Positions 25,390 to 34,618 of a DNA stretch of 64,000 nt are shown here, piece after piece. The notes beneath the pieces were generated by a model that was not told where the DNA came from, ran no database searches, and saw only the letters and a program-made list of their open reading frames with translations. The translations under genes were made by a program, and so were the position numbers. Position 1 is the stretch's first letter; each line of letters starts with the position of its first letter. Source of the DNA: Clavibacter zhangzhiyongii (GTDB lineage Bacteria; Actinomycetota; Actinomycetes; Actinomycetales; Microbacteriaceae); assembly GCF_014775655.1 (NCBI RefSeq), contig NZ_CP061274.1, forward strand, positions 1,240,001-1,304,000, in the 5' to 3' direction.

Positions 25390-25406
25390 CCCTCGGACGT
25401 CGAGGG
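25390..25406 (-). promoter_or_regulatory. Small hairpin in the leader of the nucleotidyltransferase-TagGH operon
   Basis: CCCTCG at 25390-25395 and CGAGGG at 25401-25406 form a perfect 6-bp stem with a 5-base loop about 40 bases before the start codon. The whole 290-base gap (25349-25638) holds no gene. Confidence 0.3.
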
Positions 25407-25626
25407 TTCGCCGGGACTTCACCCGCGGGTTTCCTGTTCGACACGCCGTCATGCCTCGTCCATCGTACGCTCCGGCCGAGGAAATAGGCCGGGATGCGGG
25501 AGGTGTCGTGTCCCTTTCGTGATGATCGCATCGCGCCAGCGGCGGCCGTCCGCCCCTCCACCGACCCGTCGTCGAGTGTCCATAGCGCGTCGAGGACGCC
25601 GAGGCTGGCGCGGAGGGAGCCCTTGC

Positions 25627-25632
25627 TAACGT
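25627..25632 (+). promoter_or_regulatory. -10 hexamer TAACGT, leaderless promoter of the ABC ATPase gene
   Basis: TAACGT, six bases, GTG at 25639. Confidence 0.55.
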
Positions 25633-25638
25633 GGGCCT

Positions 25639-27384
25639 GTGACCGACGCCCCCGACGAGACGACCTCCCCTGACGCCACGTCCGACACCGGTGCGCAGCC
25701 GCACGACGACGCCTCCTCCGGCGCCTCGTCGACGGGCGACGGGCCGACGGGGACGGCCACCGCGACCGGTGCGGCCGACGCCGCCGTGGACGTGCCCGCC
25801 GCCCCTCGTTCGCCGAAGCCCGGACAGCGCGTGCCCCGGCGGGCGACCGCGCCCTCGCCGCGCACGGCGCCGGCCGTCGTGGTGGCGCCGACGCCACCGC
25901 GCGTGAAGGCGTCGCCGATCGTGGCGTCCACGGCGCGGCCCGCCACGGCCCCCGGCTCCGACCCGGATGCCGGCGAGGCCGCGTCGACGCCGTCGCGTCA
26001 GACCCGGGTGCGCCGCCGGACGCGCGCGCAGCGCGCCGCGGGCGACCCCGCGGATGCCGGCACTCCGCCCCAGCCGGACGCGGAGCCGGAGCAGGATGGG
26101 CCGCCCGTCCTGCCGTCCGAGCCGGCTGCTCCCTCCGAGCCGGAGCAGGACGACCTCGACGCGCTCAGCGGGATGCTCGCGGACGTCCATCGGGAGACGC
26201 CCTCAGCCGAGGCGGATCCCGTCCGGGAGACCCGCGACGTCGACCCGTCGCCCGAGAGCACGGACACGGACGAGGCGGCCTCCGAGGGCGAGCAGGTCGT
26301 CGCGATCGTCGCCGAGCCCGGACCCGACCCCATCGACGCAGCGGGCGAGGAGCGCGGATCGGGGTCGACGAGGGACGACGGGATGGCGTCCGAGCCCGAC
26401 GGGGAACCGGCCGACGAGTCGTCGGCCGACGCCGAGGAAGAGGCCGACGCCGAAGTCGAGGAAGAGGCCGCGCCCGCCGCGGTCGCGACGCCGCCCCGGG
26501 CCGTCAGCGTCCGCACCGACAGCCTCACCTCGCCCCGGTCCACCCGAGCCGGGCTCCCGGGCGTGGGGGAGACCGCGCTCACGCCGTCCGTCCGAGGCGA
26601 CCGCGCGGCCGCGCCCGAGCTCGGCGACGACGTCCTCGTCATCGAGGGGCTCACCAAGCGCTTCGACGAGAAGGTGGCCGTCGACGACATCGCGCTCACC
26701 GTGCGCGCCGGGTCCTTCTACGGCATCGTCGGCCCGAACGGAGCGGGCAAGACCACGACCATGTCGATGGTCACGGGGCTCCTGCGGCCCGACGCCGGCA
26801 CGGTCACGGTGAACGGGATCGACGTCTGGCAGGACCCGCTCACCGCCAAGCGCAGCATCGGCGTGCTGCCCGACCGCCTGCGCCTCTTCGACCGGCTCAC
26901 CGGCGCGCAGCTCCTGCACTACTCGGGTGCGCTCCGCGGCCTCGACGACGCGGAGATCCGCAGCCGTTCCGCCGACCTCATCCAGGCCTTCGGGCTCGAG
27001 GACGCCGTGGGGCGCCTCGTCACCGACTACTCGGCGGGCATGACCAAGAAGGTCGCCCTCGCCTGCGCCATGATCCACTCGCCGCGGATGCTCGTGCTCG
27101 ACGAGCCGTTCGAGTCGGTCGACCCGGTGTCGGCGGCGAACGTGGTGGAGATCCTGCAGGACTACGTGGCGCACGGCGGCACGGTCGTGCTCTCGAGCCA
27201 CGGGATGGACTTCATCCAGCGCATCTGCGACCACGTCGCGATCATCGTCAACGGGCGCGTGCTCGCCGCCGGCACCATGGACGAGGTCCGTGCCGGCCGT
27301 TCGCTGGAGGAGCGGTTCGTGGCGCTGGCCGGCGGTCGACGCACGGCGGAGGGGTTCTCGTGGTTGCACTCGTTCTCCGACTGA
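25639..27384 (+). CDS. ABC transporter ATPase with a 330-residue disordered N-terminal extension
   Basis: 581 residues. Residues 1 to about 330 are low-complexity Asp/Glu/Ala/Pro/Thr sequence without a recognisable fold. The remainder is a complete ATPase: VLVIEGLTKRF, Walker A GPNGAGKT at 365-372, signature DYSAGMTKKVALA, Walker B MLVLDEPFESVDP and H-loop LSSHGMDF. The signature and length fit the ABC-2/exporter class. The reading frame is open to the GTG at 25639, which sits exactly six bases after a -10 hexamer, so the extension is probably real rather than a mis-set start. It overlaps the following membrane-protein gene by 25 bases. Confidence 0.85.
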   Translation: MTDAPDETTSPDATSDTGAQPHDDASSGASSTGDGPTGTATATGAADAAVDVPAAPRSPKPGQRVPRRATAPSPRTAPAVVVAPTPPRVKASPIVASTARPATAPGSDPDAGEAASTPSRQTRVRRRTRAQRAAGDPADAGTPPQPDAEPEQDGPPVLPSEPAAPSEPEQDDLDALSGMLADVHRETPSAEADPVRETRDVDPSPESTDTDEAASEGEQVVAIVAEPGPDPIDAAGEERGSGSTRDDGMASEPDGEPADESSADAEEEADAEVEEEAAPAAVATPPRAVSVRTDSLTSPRSTRAGLPGVGETALTPSVRGDRAAAPELGDDVLVIEGLTKRFDEKVAVDDIALTVRAGSFYGIVGPNGAGKTTTMSMVTGLLRPDAGTVTVNGIDVWQDPLTAKRSIGVLPDRLRLFDRLTGAQLLHYSGALRGLDDAEIRSRSADLIQAFGLEDAVGRLVTDYSAGMTKKVALACAMIHSPRMLVLDEPFESVDPVSAANVVEILQDYVAHGGTVVLSSHGMDFIQRICDHVAIIVNGRVLAAGTMDEVRAGRSLEERFVALAGGRRTAEGFSWLHSFSD

Positions 27385-28931
27385 GGCTCGCCCTCCTCGC
27401 CAACGCGTTCCGACGCAGCCCCTGGCAGGTGCTCGGGCTGGTCGTGGCCGGGATCTACGGGATCCTCGTCACGGTCGTCACCGTCGGCGCGCTCGCGGGG
27501 CTCCGGGACGCGGACGCGACCGCGGCCCGCGACCTCGTCGTGGCGGGCGGCTCGCTCGTGGTCCTCGGCGCGCTCCTGGTGCCGCTGGTGCTCGGATCCG
27601 CCGACGCGATGGATCCGCGCCGCTTCGCCCCCTACGGCATCGAGCCCCGGCGCCTCGCCGTCGCGCTGGCCGTCGCCGCGCTCGTGAACGTGCCGGGCGT
27701 CGCGCTCGTCGTCGTGGCGCTCACCACCGTCGTCACCTGGTCGCGGGATCCGGCCACCGCGCTCGTCGCCGTGCTCGCGGCGGCCGCGGCCGTCGTCACC
27801 TGCGTGCTCGTCGCGCGGATCAGCACCGTCGTCGCGTCCGTGCTGCTGAGCACGCGGCGCGCGCGCGAGGCGACCGGCCTCGTGGCGGGGCTGGTCGCGG
27901 TGCTGCTCGTCCCGGCCGTGGTCGCCCTCGCGCAGGCGGACCTGCTCGACGACGGGCTGCGGCCCGCCCGCGGCCTCCTCGGCGTCCTCTCCTGGACCCC
28001 GTTCGGCGCCGCCTGGGCCGCACCCGCCGCCGCCGTGACGGGCGACGCGGGCGGGGCCCTCGGGATGCTCCTCGTCGCCCTCGCCTCCGCGGCCGTGCTG
28101 GCGCTGCTCTGGATCCGCGTCGTCCCGTGGGCGCTCACCGCGCCCGACCGCGCGGGCGGCGGACGGGCCCAGACCGGACTCGGCTGGTTCGGCCGGTTCG
28201 GCGGGTCGCCCGCCGGCGCGGTCGCCGCGCGCAGCGTCACCTACTGGGTCCGCGACCCCCGCTACCGCGCCACGCTCGTGCTCATCCCGGTCCTGCCGCT
28301 CGTGCTCCTCGTGCCGCTCGTGATCGTCGACGTCGACGCGCACGTCCTCGCGCTCGTGCCGCTGCCCGTCATGGCCCTGTTCCTCGGCTGGAGCGTCCAC
28401 AACGACACCGCGCACGACCACACCGCCGTGTGGCTCCACGTCGTGTCGGGCCTGCGCGGCGTGGCCGACCGCCTGGGCCGCATCGTCCCCGTGCTCGCGA
28501 TCGGCGTCCCGCTCGTGGCCGTCGGCGCCCCGCTCAGCGCGCTCGGCTTCGGCGACGCGTCGGTGCTGCCGTCCGTCATCGGCGTCAGCGGCGGCGTGCT
28601 GCTCATCGGGGTCGGGCTGTCGTCGCTGTCCTCGGCGCGCTTCCCGTACCCGGCGTCGCGCCCCGGCGACAGCCCGTTCCACGCACCGCAGTCGGTCGGG
28701 GCGGGCGGATCCACGGTGCCCACCCTGACGTTCCTCGCCACCGTCGTGCTCGCCCTGCCGTCCGCGTGGCTCGGCTGGATGGGGCTCGTGCACGGCGGCG
28801 CGTACCCGGTCCTCTCGCTCCTGGTCGGCCTCGGCGTCGGCGTCCTGACGCTGGCGGGCGGCCTCGTCGGCGGCGGTCGCGTCTTCGAGCGGCGCGGTCC
28901 CGAGCTCCTCGCCTTCGCCCAGCGGCACTGA
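27360..28931 (+). CDS. Large multi-pass ABC exporter permease-like protein
   Basis: 523 residues with about twelve hydrophobic segments and short loops; no soluble domain. The start VVALVLRLRLALLANAFRRSPWQVLGL has the amphipathic basic entry of exporter permeases, and two halves of about six segments each are separated by a polar stretch (PDRAGGGRAQTGLGWFGRFGG ... YWVRDPRYRATL). The GTG at 27360 lies inside the end of the ATPase gene, so the proteins are co-made as an ATPase/permease pair. No substrate clue in the sequence. The last residues (FERRGPELLAFAQRH) are cytosolic. Confidence 0.78.
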   Translation: MVALVLRLRLALLANAFRRSPWQVLGLVVAGIYGILVTVVTVGALAGLRDADATAARDLVVAGGSLVVLGALLVPLVLGSADAMDPRRFAPYGIEPRRLAVALAVAALVNVPGVALVVVALTTVVTWSRDPATALVAVLAAAAAVVTCVLVARISTVVASVLLSTRRAREATGLVAGLVAVLLVPAVVALAQADLLDDGLRPARGLLGVLSWTPFGAAWAAPAAAVTGDAGGALGMLLVALASAAVLALLWIRVVPWALTAPDRAGGGRAQTGLGWFGRFGGSPAGAVAARSVTYWVRDPRYRATLVLIPVLPLVLLVPLVIVDVDAHVLALVPLPVMALFLGWSVHNDTAHDHTAVWLHVVSGLRGVADRLGRIVPVLAIGVPLVAVGAPLSALGFGDASVLPSVIGVSGGVLLIGVGLSSLSSARFPYPASRPGDSPFHAPQSVGAGGSTVPTLTFLATVVLALPSAWLGWMGLVHGGAYPVLSLLVGLGVGVLTLAGGLVGGGRVFERRGPELLAFAQRH

Positions 28932-28977
28932 CGTCGGGCGGCCCGTCCGTCCCGGCGGTGCCGCCTTCGGGGAAAAG

Positions 28978-28983
28978 TAGACT
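28978..28983 (+). promoter_or_regulatory. -10 hexamer TAGACT, leaderless promoter of the DUF3039 gene
   Basis: TAGACT, six G residues, then ATG at 28990. The G-run could look like a Shine-Dalgarno, but it abuts the ATG, so a leaderless start fits better. Confidence 0.6.
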
Positions 28984-28989
28984 GGGGGG

Positions 28990-29277
28990 ATGGTCATCCT
29001 CAGCATCGAACAGGACCCCGGCCGTCCCACGCAGGGCGGCGGCACCGACACCCTCGACCGCGAGCTCGAGGAGCTCCTCGAGCAGGAGACGATCGAGCCC
29101 GGCGATCACGAGCGCTTCTCGCACTACGTGAAGAAGGACAAGATCCTCGAGTCCGCCATCAGCGGCAAGCCCGTCAAGGCGCTGTGCGGCAAGAAGTGGC
29201 TGCCCGGCCGCGACCCGGAGAAGTTCCCGGTGTGCCCCGACTGCAAGCGCATCTACGAGGGCATGAAGCCGGAGTAG
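28990..29277 (+). CDS. DUF3039 family small zinc-ribbon-like protein
   Basis: 95 residues. An acidic helical N-terminus (LDRELEELLEQETIEPGDHERFSHYV) and a C-terminal metal-binding-like block with C66 (ALCGKKW) and the pair in FPVCPDCKRIYEGM. The single Cys plus CxxC and a nearby His make a zinc site plausible. The family is widespread in actinobacteria and unnamed. Function is unknown. It is transcribed on its own toward the convergent pncB gene with only 25 bases between stops. Confidence 0.85.
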   Translation: MVILSIEQDPGRPTQGGGTDTLDRELEELLEQETIEPGDHERFSHYVKKDKILESAISGKPVKALCGKKWLPGRDPEKFPVCPDCKRIYEGMKPE

Positions 29278-29302
29278 CCGCCCGCACGCGCAGCGCGCCG
29301 CG

Positions 29303-30619
29303 TCAGTCGGTCGCGCCCTGCTCGGTCGGGATCGCCGGGTCGCCCGCGCGCAGCCGGAAGGCCTCGACGGGCAGATCGCGCACGACGCGCGCGTGGTGCT
29401 CGCGTGCCGCGGCGGTGCCCGCGGGGCCGAGCCACCGCGGGTCCGGCTCACCGTCCTCGACGAGCGTGACGAGCAGGTCGCGATCGCCCGGCAGCGGCGC
29501 CGGGTGCGGTCCGACGGTCACGAGCTCGGCGGTCGCGGTGCCCTGCGCGTCGTGGCGCCGCAGCGCCCCCTTGAGCCCGCCGCGGCTCTGCTTGCCGGTC
29601 GAGCGCTTCGCCACCGGCACCCACCCGCCCCGGCCGCCCGCCTCGCGGTGGGCGACGAGCTTGAAGACCATGCCGGCCGCGGGGGCGCCGGATCCGGTGA
29701 CGAGCGAGGTGCCGACGCCGTAGGAGTCGACGGGGGAGGCGGCGAGGCCGGCGATGCCGTGCTCGTCGAGGTCGTTGGTGACGGTGATCCGCGTGCCCGT
29801 GGCGCCGAGCGCGTCGAGCTGCGCGCGCACCTCGCCGACGAGCACGGGCAGGTCGCCGGAGTCGAGGCGGACGGCGCCGAGGCCCGTGCCCGCGACGCGG
29901 ACGGCGGTCTCGACGCCCTGGCGCACGTCGTACGTGTCGACGAGGAGGGTCGTCCCGGCGCCGAGCGCCTCGACCTGGGCGCGGAAGGCCTGCTCCTCCG
30001 TGTCGTGCAGGAGCGTGAAGGAGTGGGCGGCCGTCCCCATGGTGGGGACGCCCCAGGTGCGGCCGGCCTCGAGGTTCGAGGTGGCGCTGAAGCCCGCGAT
30101 GAACGCCGCGCGCGCCGCGGCGACGGCGGAGCGCTCGCCCGTGCGGCGGGATCCCATCTCGGCGAGCGGACGGGTGCCGGCGACCTGCACCATGCGGGCG
30201 GCCGCGCTCGCGACGGCGGAGTCGTAGTTGAGGACGCTGAGGACGAGCGTCTCGAGGATCACCCCGTCGGCGAACGGCGCCTCGACCGTGAGCAGCGGCG
30301 AGCCGGGGAAATGCACCTCGCCCTCGCGGTAGCCGGCGATGCGGCCGCGGAACCGGTAGTCGGCGAGCCAGGCGAGCGCCTCCTCGCCGACGACGCGCTC
30401 GGACCGGAGGTACTCGAGCTCGGCGTCGCCGAAGCGGAAGTCGCGGATCAGCTCGAGCAGGCGGCCCGTGCCCGCGACGACGCCGAAGCGGCGGCCGTTC
30501 GGGAGGCGCCGGGCGAAGCACTCGAAGACGCACTCGCGGTCGTGGGTGCCGGCCTTCAGCGCTGCGTCGAGCATCGTCAGCTCGTACCGGTCGGTGAGGA
30601 GGGAGGTCGCCTGGGTCAC
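29303..30619 (-). CDS. pncB: Nicotinate phosphoribosyltransferase
   Basis: 438 residues. The NAPRTase family pattern is clear: start SLLTDRYELTMLDAALKAG, FECFARRLPNGR, the EMGSRRTGE catalytic segment with the family's Arg/Lys contacts, VPTMGTAAHSF and the substrate pocket VDTYDVRQGVETAVR with RLDSGDLPVL. It makes nicotinate mononucleotide from nicotinate and PRPP in the Preiss-Handler route of NAD synthesis. GTG start. The N-terminus carries a -10 hexamer TAGGCT six bases upstream, so it is probably leaderless. It is divergent from the photolyase gene with a 90-base shared promoter region. Confidence 0.95.
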   Translation of the reverse strand: MTQATSLLTDRYELTMLDAALKAGTHDRECVFECFARRLPNGRRFGVVAGTGRLLELIRDFRFGDAELEYLRSERVVGEEALAWLADYRFRGRIAGYREGEVHFPGSPLLTVEAPFADGVILETLVLSVLNYDSAVASAAARMVQVAGTRPLAEMGSRRTGERSAVAAARAAFIAGFSATSNLEAGRTWGVPTMGTAAHSFTLLHDTEEQAFRAQVEALGAGTTLLVDTYDVRQGVETAVRVAGTGLGAVRLDSGDLPVLVGEVRAQLDALGATGTRITVTNDLDEHGIAGLAASPVDSYGVGTSLVTGSGAPAAGMVFKLVAHREAGGRGGWVPVAKRSTGKQSRGGLKGALRRHDAQGTATAELVTVGPHPAPLPGDRDLLVTLVEDGEPDPRWLGPAGTAAAREHHARVVRDLPVEAFRLRAGDPAIPTEQGATD

Positions 30620-30625
30620 CCGTCC

Positions 30626-30631
30626 AGCCTA
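30626..30631 (-). promoter_or_regulatory. -10 hexamer TAGGCT, leaderless promoter of pncB
   Basis: Minus-strand TAGGCT, six bases, GTG at 30619. Confidence 0.6.
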
Positions 30632-30697
30632 GGGCGGCGCACGGCGGGGTCGCCGTCCGCATCGCGCACGGGCCGCGGCGATGACGGGGGTGCGGCC

Positions 30698-30703
30698 TAG
30701 GTT
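30698..30703 (+). promoter_or_regulatory. -10 hexamer TAGGTT, leaderless promoter of the photolyase gene
   Basis: TAGGTT, six bases, ATG at 30710. It faces the pncB promoter 66 bases away. Confidence 0.6.
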
Positions 30704-30709
30704 CGTGCC

Positions 30710-32173
30710 ATGGAGCGCACGCGATGGATCCTCGCCGACCAGCTGGGCGACCACTTCGACGACGGCGGGCCGATGCTGCTCATCGAGTCCCGCGGGCTCC
30801 TCGCCCGGCGGCCGTACCACCGCGCCAAGGCGCACCTCATCCTCTCGGGCATCCGGCACCGCGCGCGGGCCCTGGGCGACCGCGTCGAGTTCCACCAGGT
30901 CGAGCACTACCGCGACGTCGTGCAGGACCGCCGCGACCTGCAGGTCGTCGACCCCACCTCGCGCGGGCTCCGCCGGCTGGTCGCCGAGATCGAGGCGGAG
31001 GTGCTGCCGAGCCGCGGCTTCGTCACGAGCGAGCAGGAGTTCGCCGAGTGGATGGCGGGGCGCACGTCGAACCGCCTGGTCATGGAGGACTTCTACCGGT
31101 GGTCACGAGCCCGCACCGGCATCCTCATGGACGGCGACGACCCCGTCGGCGGCCGCTGGAACTACGACCACGACAACCGGGAGCGGCCCCCGAAGGGCGC
31201 TGCGTCGCTCGGCCTGCCCGAGCCGTGGTGGCCGGAGGAGGACGACATCGACGCCGAGGTCCGCTCCGACCTCGACGCGTGGGAGCGGAAGGGGCTCATG
31301 CGGTTCGTGGGGGAGGACGGCCCGCGGCGCTTCGCCGTCACGCCGGAGGAGGGCCGCCTCGCGCTGGAGGACTTCGTGGGCAGCCGCCTCAACGACTTCG
31401 GCCCCTTCGAGGACGCGTCGCTCGCGGGCGACTGGACCATGGCGCACTCGCTGCTGAGCGCCACGATGAACATGGGCGTGCTCGATCCCGCGGACGTCGT
31501 CGAGCGCATCGTCGCCGAGCACGCGGCCGGCCGTGCACCCATCCAGAGCGTCGAGGGCATCGTGCGCCAGATCATGGGCTGGCGCGACTACGTCTGGCAC
31601 CTCTACTGGGCCTTCGAGGACGACTACACGTCCGAGAACCGGCTCGACGCGCACCGGGGCGTCCCCACCGCGCTGCGCGAGCTCGACGCGTCGGGCATCC
31701 AGGCGGCCTGCCTCTCCCACGTGGTCGACAAGGTGCGCACGCACGGGTGGGCGCATCACATCGAGCGGCTCATGATCCTCGGCAACCTCGCGCTCCAGCG
31801 CGGCTACGACCCCCGGGCCATGAACGACTGGTTCATCGACTCGTTCGTCGACGGCACGCCCTGGGTCATGCCGGCGAACGTCGTGGGGATGGCGCTGCAC
31901 GCCGACGGCGGCCGCATGGCGACGAAGCCGTACGCGGCGGGCGGCGCCTACATCGACCGCATGACGGATCACTGCGGCGGCTGCCCCTTCGACCCGAAGG
32001 TGCGGGTCGGGCCCACCGCCTGCCCGTACACGGCCGGGTACTGGGCGTTCCTCGACCGCAACCAGGACCGGCTGCGCGGCAACGCCCGGATGAACCAGCC
32101 GCTCGGCGGGCTCGCGCGCCTGAAGGACCTGCCCGAGCTGGTCGCCCAGGAGGAGGCGCGGCGGTCGCTGTGA
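30710..32173 (+). CDS. Iron-sulfur bacterial cryptochrome/photolyase (FeS-BCP, PhrB-like)
   Basis: 487 residues. Alpha/beta antenna domain (WILADQLGDHF to about 130), then a helical FAD domain with IMGWRDYVWHLYWAF, AHHIERLMILGNLALQRGYDPR and MNDWFIDSFVDGTPWVM. Four cysteines, C334, C422, C425 and C438, occur with spacing 88-3-13, that of the 4Fe-4S ligands in PhrB-type (6-4) photolyases. The enzyme repairs UV photolesions in DNA using blue light. The C-terminal RMNQPLGGLARL segment is also typical. A leaderless-type promoter precedes the ATG. Confidence 0.93.
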   Translation: MERTRWILADQLGDHFDDGGPMLLIESRGLLARRPYHRAKAHLILSGIRHRARALGDRVEFHQVEHYRDVVQDRRDLQVVDPTSRGLRRLVAEIEAEVLPSRGFVTSEQEFAEWMAGRTSNRLVMEDFYRWSRARTGILMDGDDPVGGRWNYDHDNRERPPKGAASLGLPEPWWPEEDDIDAEVRSDLDAWERKGLMRFVGEDGPRRFAVTPEEGRLALEDFVGSRLNDFGPFEDASLAGDWTMAHSLLSATMNMGVLDPADVVERIVAEHAAGRAPIQSVEGIVRQIMGWRDYVWHLYWAFEDDYTSENRLDAHRGVPTALRELDASGIQAACLSHVVDKVRTHGWAHHIERLMILGNLALQRGYDPRAMNDWFIDSFVDGTPWVMPANVVGMALHADGGRMATKPYAAGGAYIDRMTDHCGGCPFDPKVRVGPTACPYTAGYWAFLDRNQDRLRGNARMNQPLGGLARLKDLPELVAQEEARRSL

Positions 32174-32264
32174 CCGGCGCCATGCGTCGCCCGGCCTCGC
32201 CGCACCCTCCCTCACGGCGCCCGGCCTCGCCTCGCCCGGCTCCGGCCGCCTCCGGTGCCGCCGG

Positions 32265-32270
32265 TAGGCT
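32265..32270 (+). promoter_or_regulatory. -10 hexamer TAGGCT, leaderless promoter of murI-rph-rdgB
   Basis: TAGGCT, six bases, ATG at 32277. Confidence 0.6.
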
Positions 32271-32276
32271 GGCGGG

Positions 32277-33172
32277 ATGAGCGACGCGCCGATCGGGATC
32301 TTCGACTCCGGCGTCGGCGGCCTCACCGTGGCGCGCGCGGTCGCGACCCTCCTGCCGCGCGAGTCCATCGTCTACATCGGCGACACGGCGCACACGCCCT
32401 ATGGCGACAAGCCCATCGCGGACGTCCGCCGCTACGCCCTCGCGGTGCTCGACGACCTCGTCGAGCGCGGCGTGAAGATGCTCGTCATCGCCTGCAACAC
32501 CGCGTCCGCCGCCATGCTCCGGGACGCCCGGGAGCGCTACGACATCCCCGTCGTCGAGGTCATCCAGCCCGCGGTACGCACCGCCGTGAGCGTCACCCGC
32601 AACCACCGCGTCGGCGTCATCGCCACGCACGCCACCGTCCTCAGCCGCGCCTACGACGACGCGTTCGCCGCGGCGCCGCACCTGGAGCTGACGAGCGCCG
32701 AGGCGCCGCGCTTCGTCGAGTTCGTCGAGCGCGGCGAGACCTCCGGCCCCGAGCTGATGGCGGCCGCCGAGGAGTACCTCGCGCCGCTCCGGGCGGCCGG
32801 CGTCGACACGCTCGTGCTCGGCTGCACCCACTACCCGTTCCTCGAGGGCGCCATCTCGCTGCTCATGGGCCCCGACGTCACGCTCGTCTCGAGCGACACC
32901 GAGACCGCGAAGGACGTGTACCGCGAGCTGGTGTCCGCGGGCCTCGAGCGCCGCTCCGACGCGCCTCCGGTGATCCGCTACGAGGCCACCGGCGGCCGCG
33001 CGTCCGACTTCGAGGACCTCGCGCACCGCATGCTCGGCAGCGGCGTCACGCACGTCGAGCTCGTCGAGACCGGCGCCATCACCCTGCCCCGCCGACCTCG
33101 GACGGACGCGGCGACGCCTCCGGACGCGGACGGCACCACCCCATCCACCCCCGATCCGAGCCGAGGCCGACC

Positions 33173-33176
<4 letters not shown>
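32277..33176 (+). CDS. murI: Glutamate racemase
   Basis: 299 residues. Racemase motifs: [16 protein letters not shown] at the N-terminus, the catalytic pair C73 ([10 protein letters not shown]) and C183 (VLGCTHYPF), and HATVLSRAY. It makes D-glutamate for peptidoglycan. The C-terminal 25 residues are a Pro/Asp/Thr-rich tail beyond the usual end. It leads an operon with rph (ATGA overlap) and rdgB, a common actinobacterial arrangement. Confidence 0.95.
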
Positions 33177-33910
<734 letters not shown>

Positions 33911-33921
33911 GGATCCCGCCC

Positions 33922-34530
33922 GTGATCCCGCTCGTGCTCGCCACCCACAACGCCCACAAGGTCGAGGAGCTGCGCCGGATCCTCGGCGCCCGCCTCGACG
34001 GGATCGACCTCGTCGGCTACGACGGCCCCGAGCCCGTGGAGGACGGCACGTCGTTCGAGGAGAACGCGCTGATCAAGGCGCGCGCGGCGGCCCGGCACAC
34101 GGGGCACGCGGCGCTCGCGGACGACTCGGGCATCGGCGTCGACGTCCTCGGCGGATCACCCGGGATCTTCTCCGCGCGCTGGGCCGGCCCCGCACGGGAC
34201 AGCCGCGAGAACCTGGAGCTCCTGCTCTGGCAGCTGGGCGACGTGCCGGACGCCCACCGCGGCGCGCGCTTCAGCTGCGCGGCGGCCCTCGTCGTGCCCA
34301 CCGCCGACGGCCTCGTCGAGTGGACGGCGCTCGGCGTGTGGGAGGGATCCGTCCTCCGCGCCGTCGAGGGGCAGGGCGGCTTCGGCTACGACCCGATCTT
34401 CCGTCCGGCCACCGGCGGCGCGAGCGCGGCGGCCCTCACCGCCGACGAGAAGGACCGCGTCAGCCACCGCGCGCTGGCATTCGACGCGATCATGCCGGTG
34501 GTCCGGCGCGAGCTGCTCGGCGAGGCCTGA
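33922..34530 (+). CDS. rdgB: Non-canonical purine NTP pyrophosphatase (RdgB/HAM1 family)
   Basis: 202 residues. HAM1 family elements are LVLATHNAHKVEELRRIL (N-terminal nucleotide contact), DGTSFEENALIKARAAA, LADDSGIGVDVLGGSPG (catalytic Asp), GQGGFGYDPIF and KDRVSHRALAF. The enzyme removes dITP/XTP from the nucleotide pool. GTG start at 33922, 11 bases after the rph stop. It is the third gene of the murI operon. Confidence 0.95.
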   Translation: MIPLVLATHNAHKVEELRRILGARLDGIDLVGYDGPEPVEDGTSFEENALIKARAAARHTGHAALADDSGIGVDVLGGSPGIFSARWAGPARDSRENLELLLWQLGDVPDAHRGARFSCAAALVVPTADGLVEWTALGVWEGSVLRAVEGQGGFGYDPIFRPATGGASAAALTADEKDRVSHRALAFDAIMPVVRRELLGEA

Positions 34531-34606
34531 CGCCCCTCCCGCCCTCCTGAGAGCGGGACTCGTTCCCGACTGCGCTCCCGGCTGGATCCGCATGACGGCG
34601 GGCCCG

Positions 34607-34612
34607 TACGGT
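34607..34612 (+). promoter_or_regulatory. -10 hexamer TACGGT, leaderless promoter of the CDF gene
   Basis: TACGGT, six bases, ATG at 34619. This supports 34619 rather than an ATG nine codons upstream as the start. Confidence 0.6.
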
Positions 34613-34618
34613 GGACGC

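Noticed and set aside
34531-34600. Possible terminator after rdgB
   Set aside because: Only short imperfect 5-6 bp pairings without a stable stem; not enough to call.
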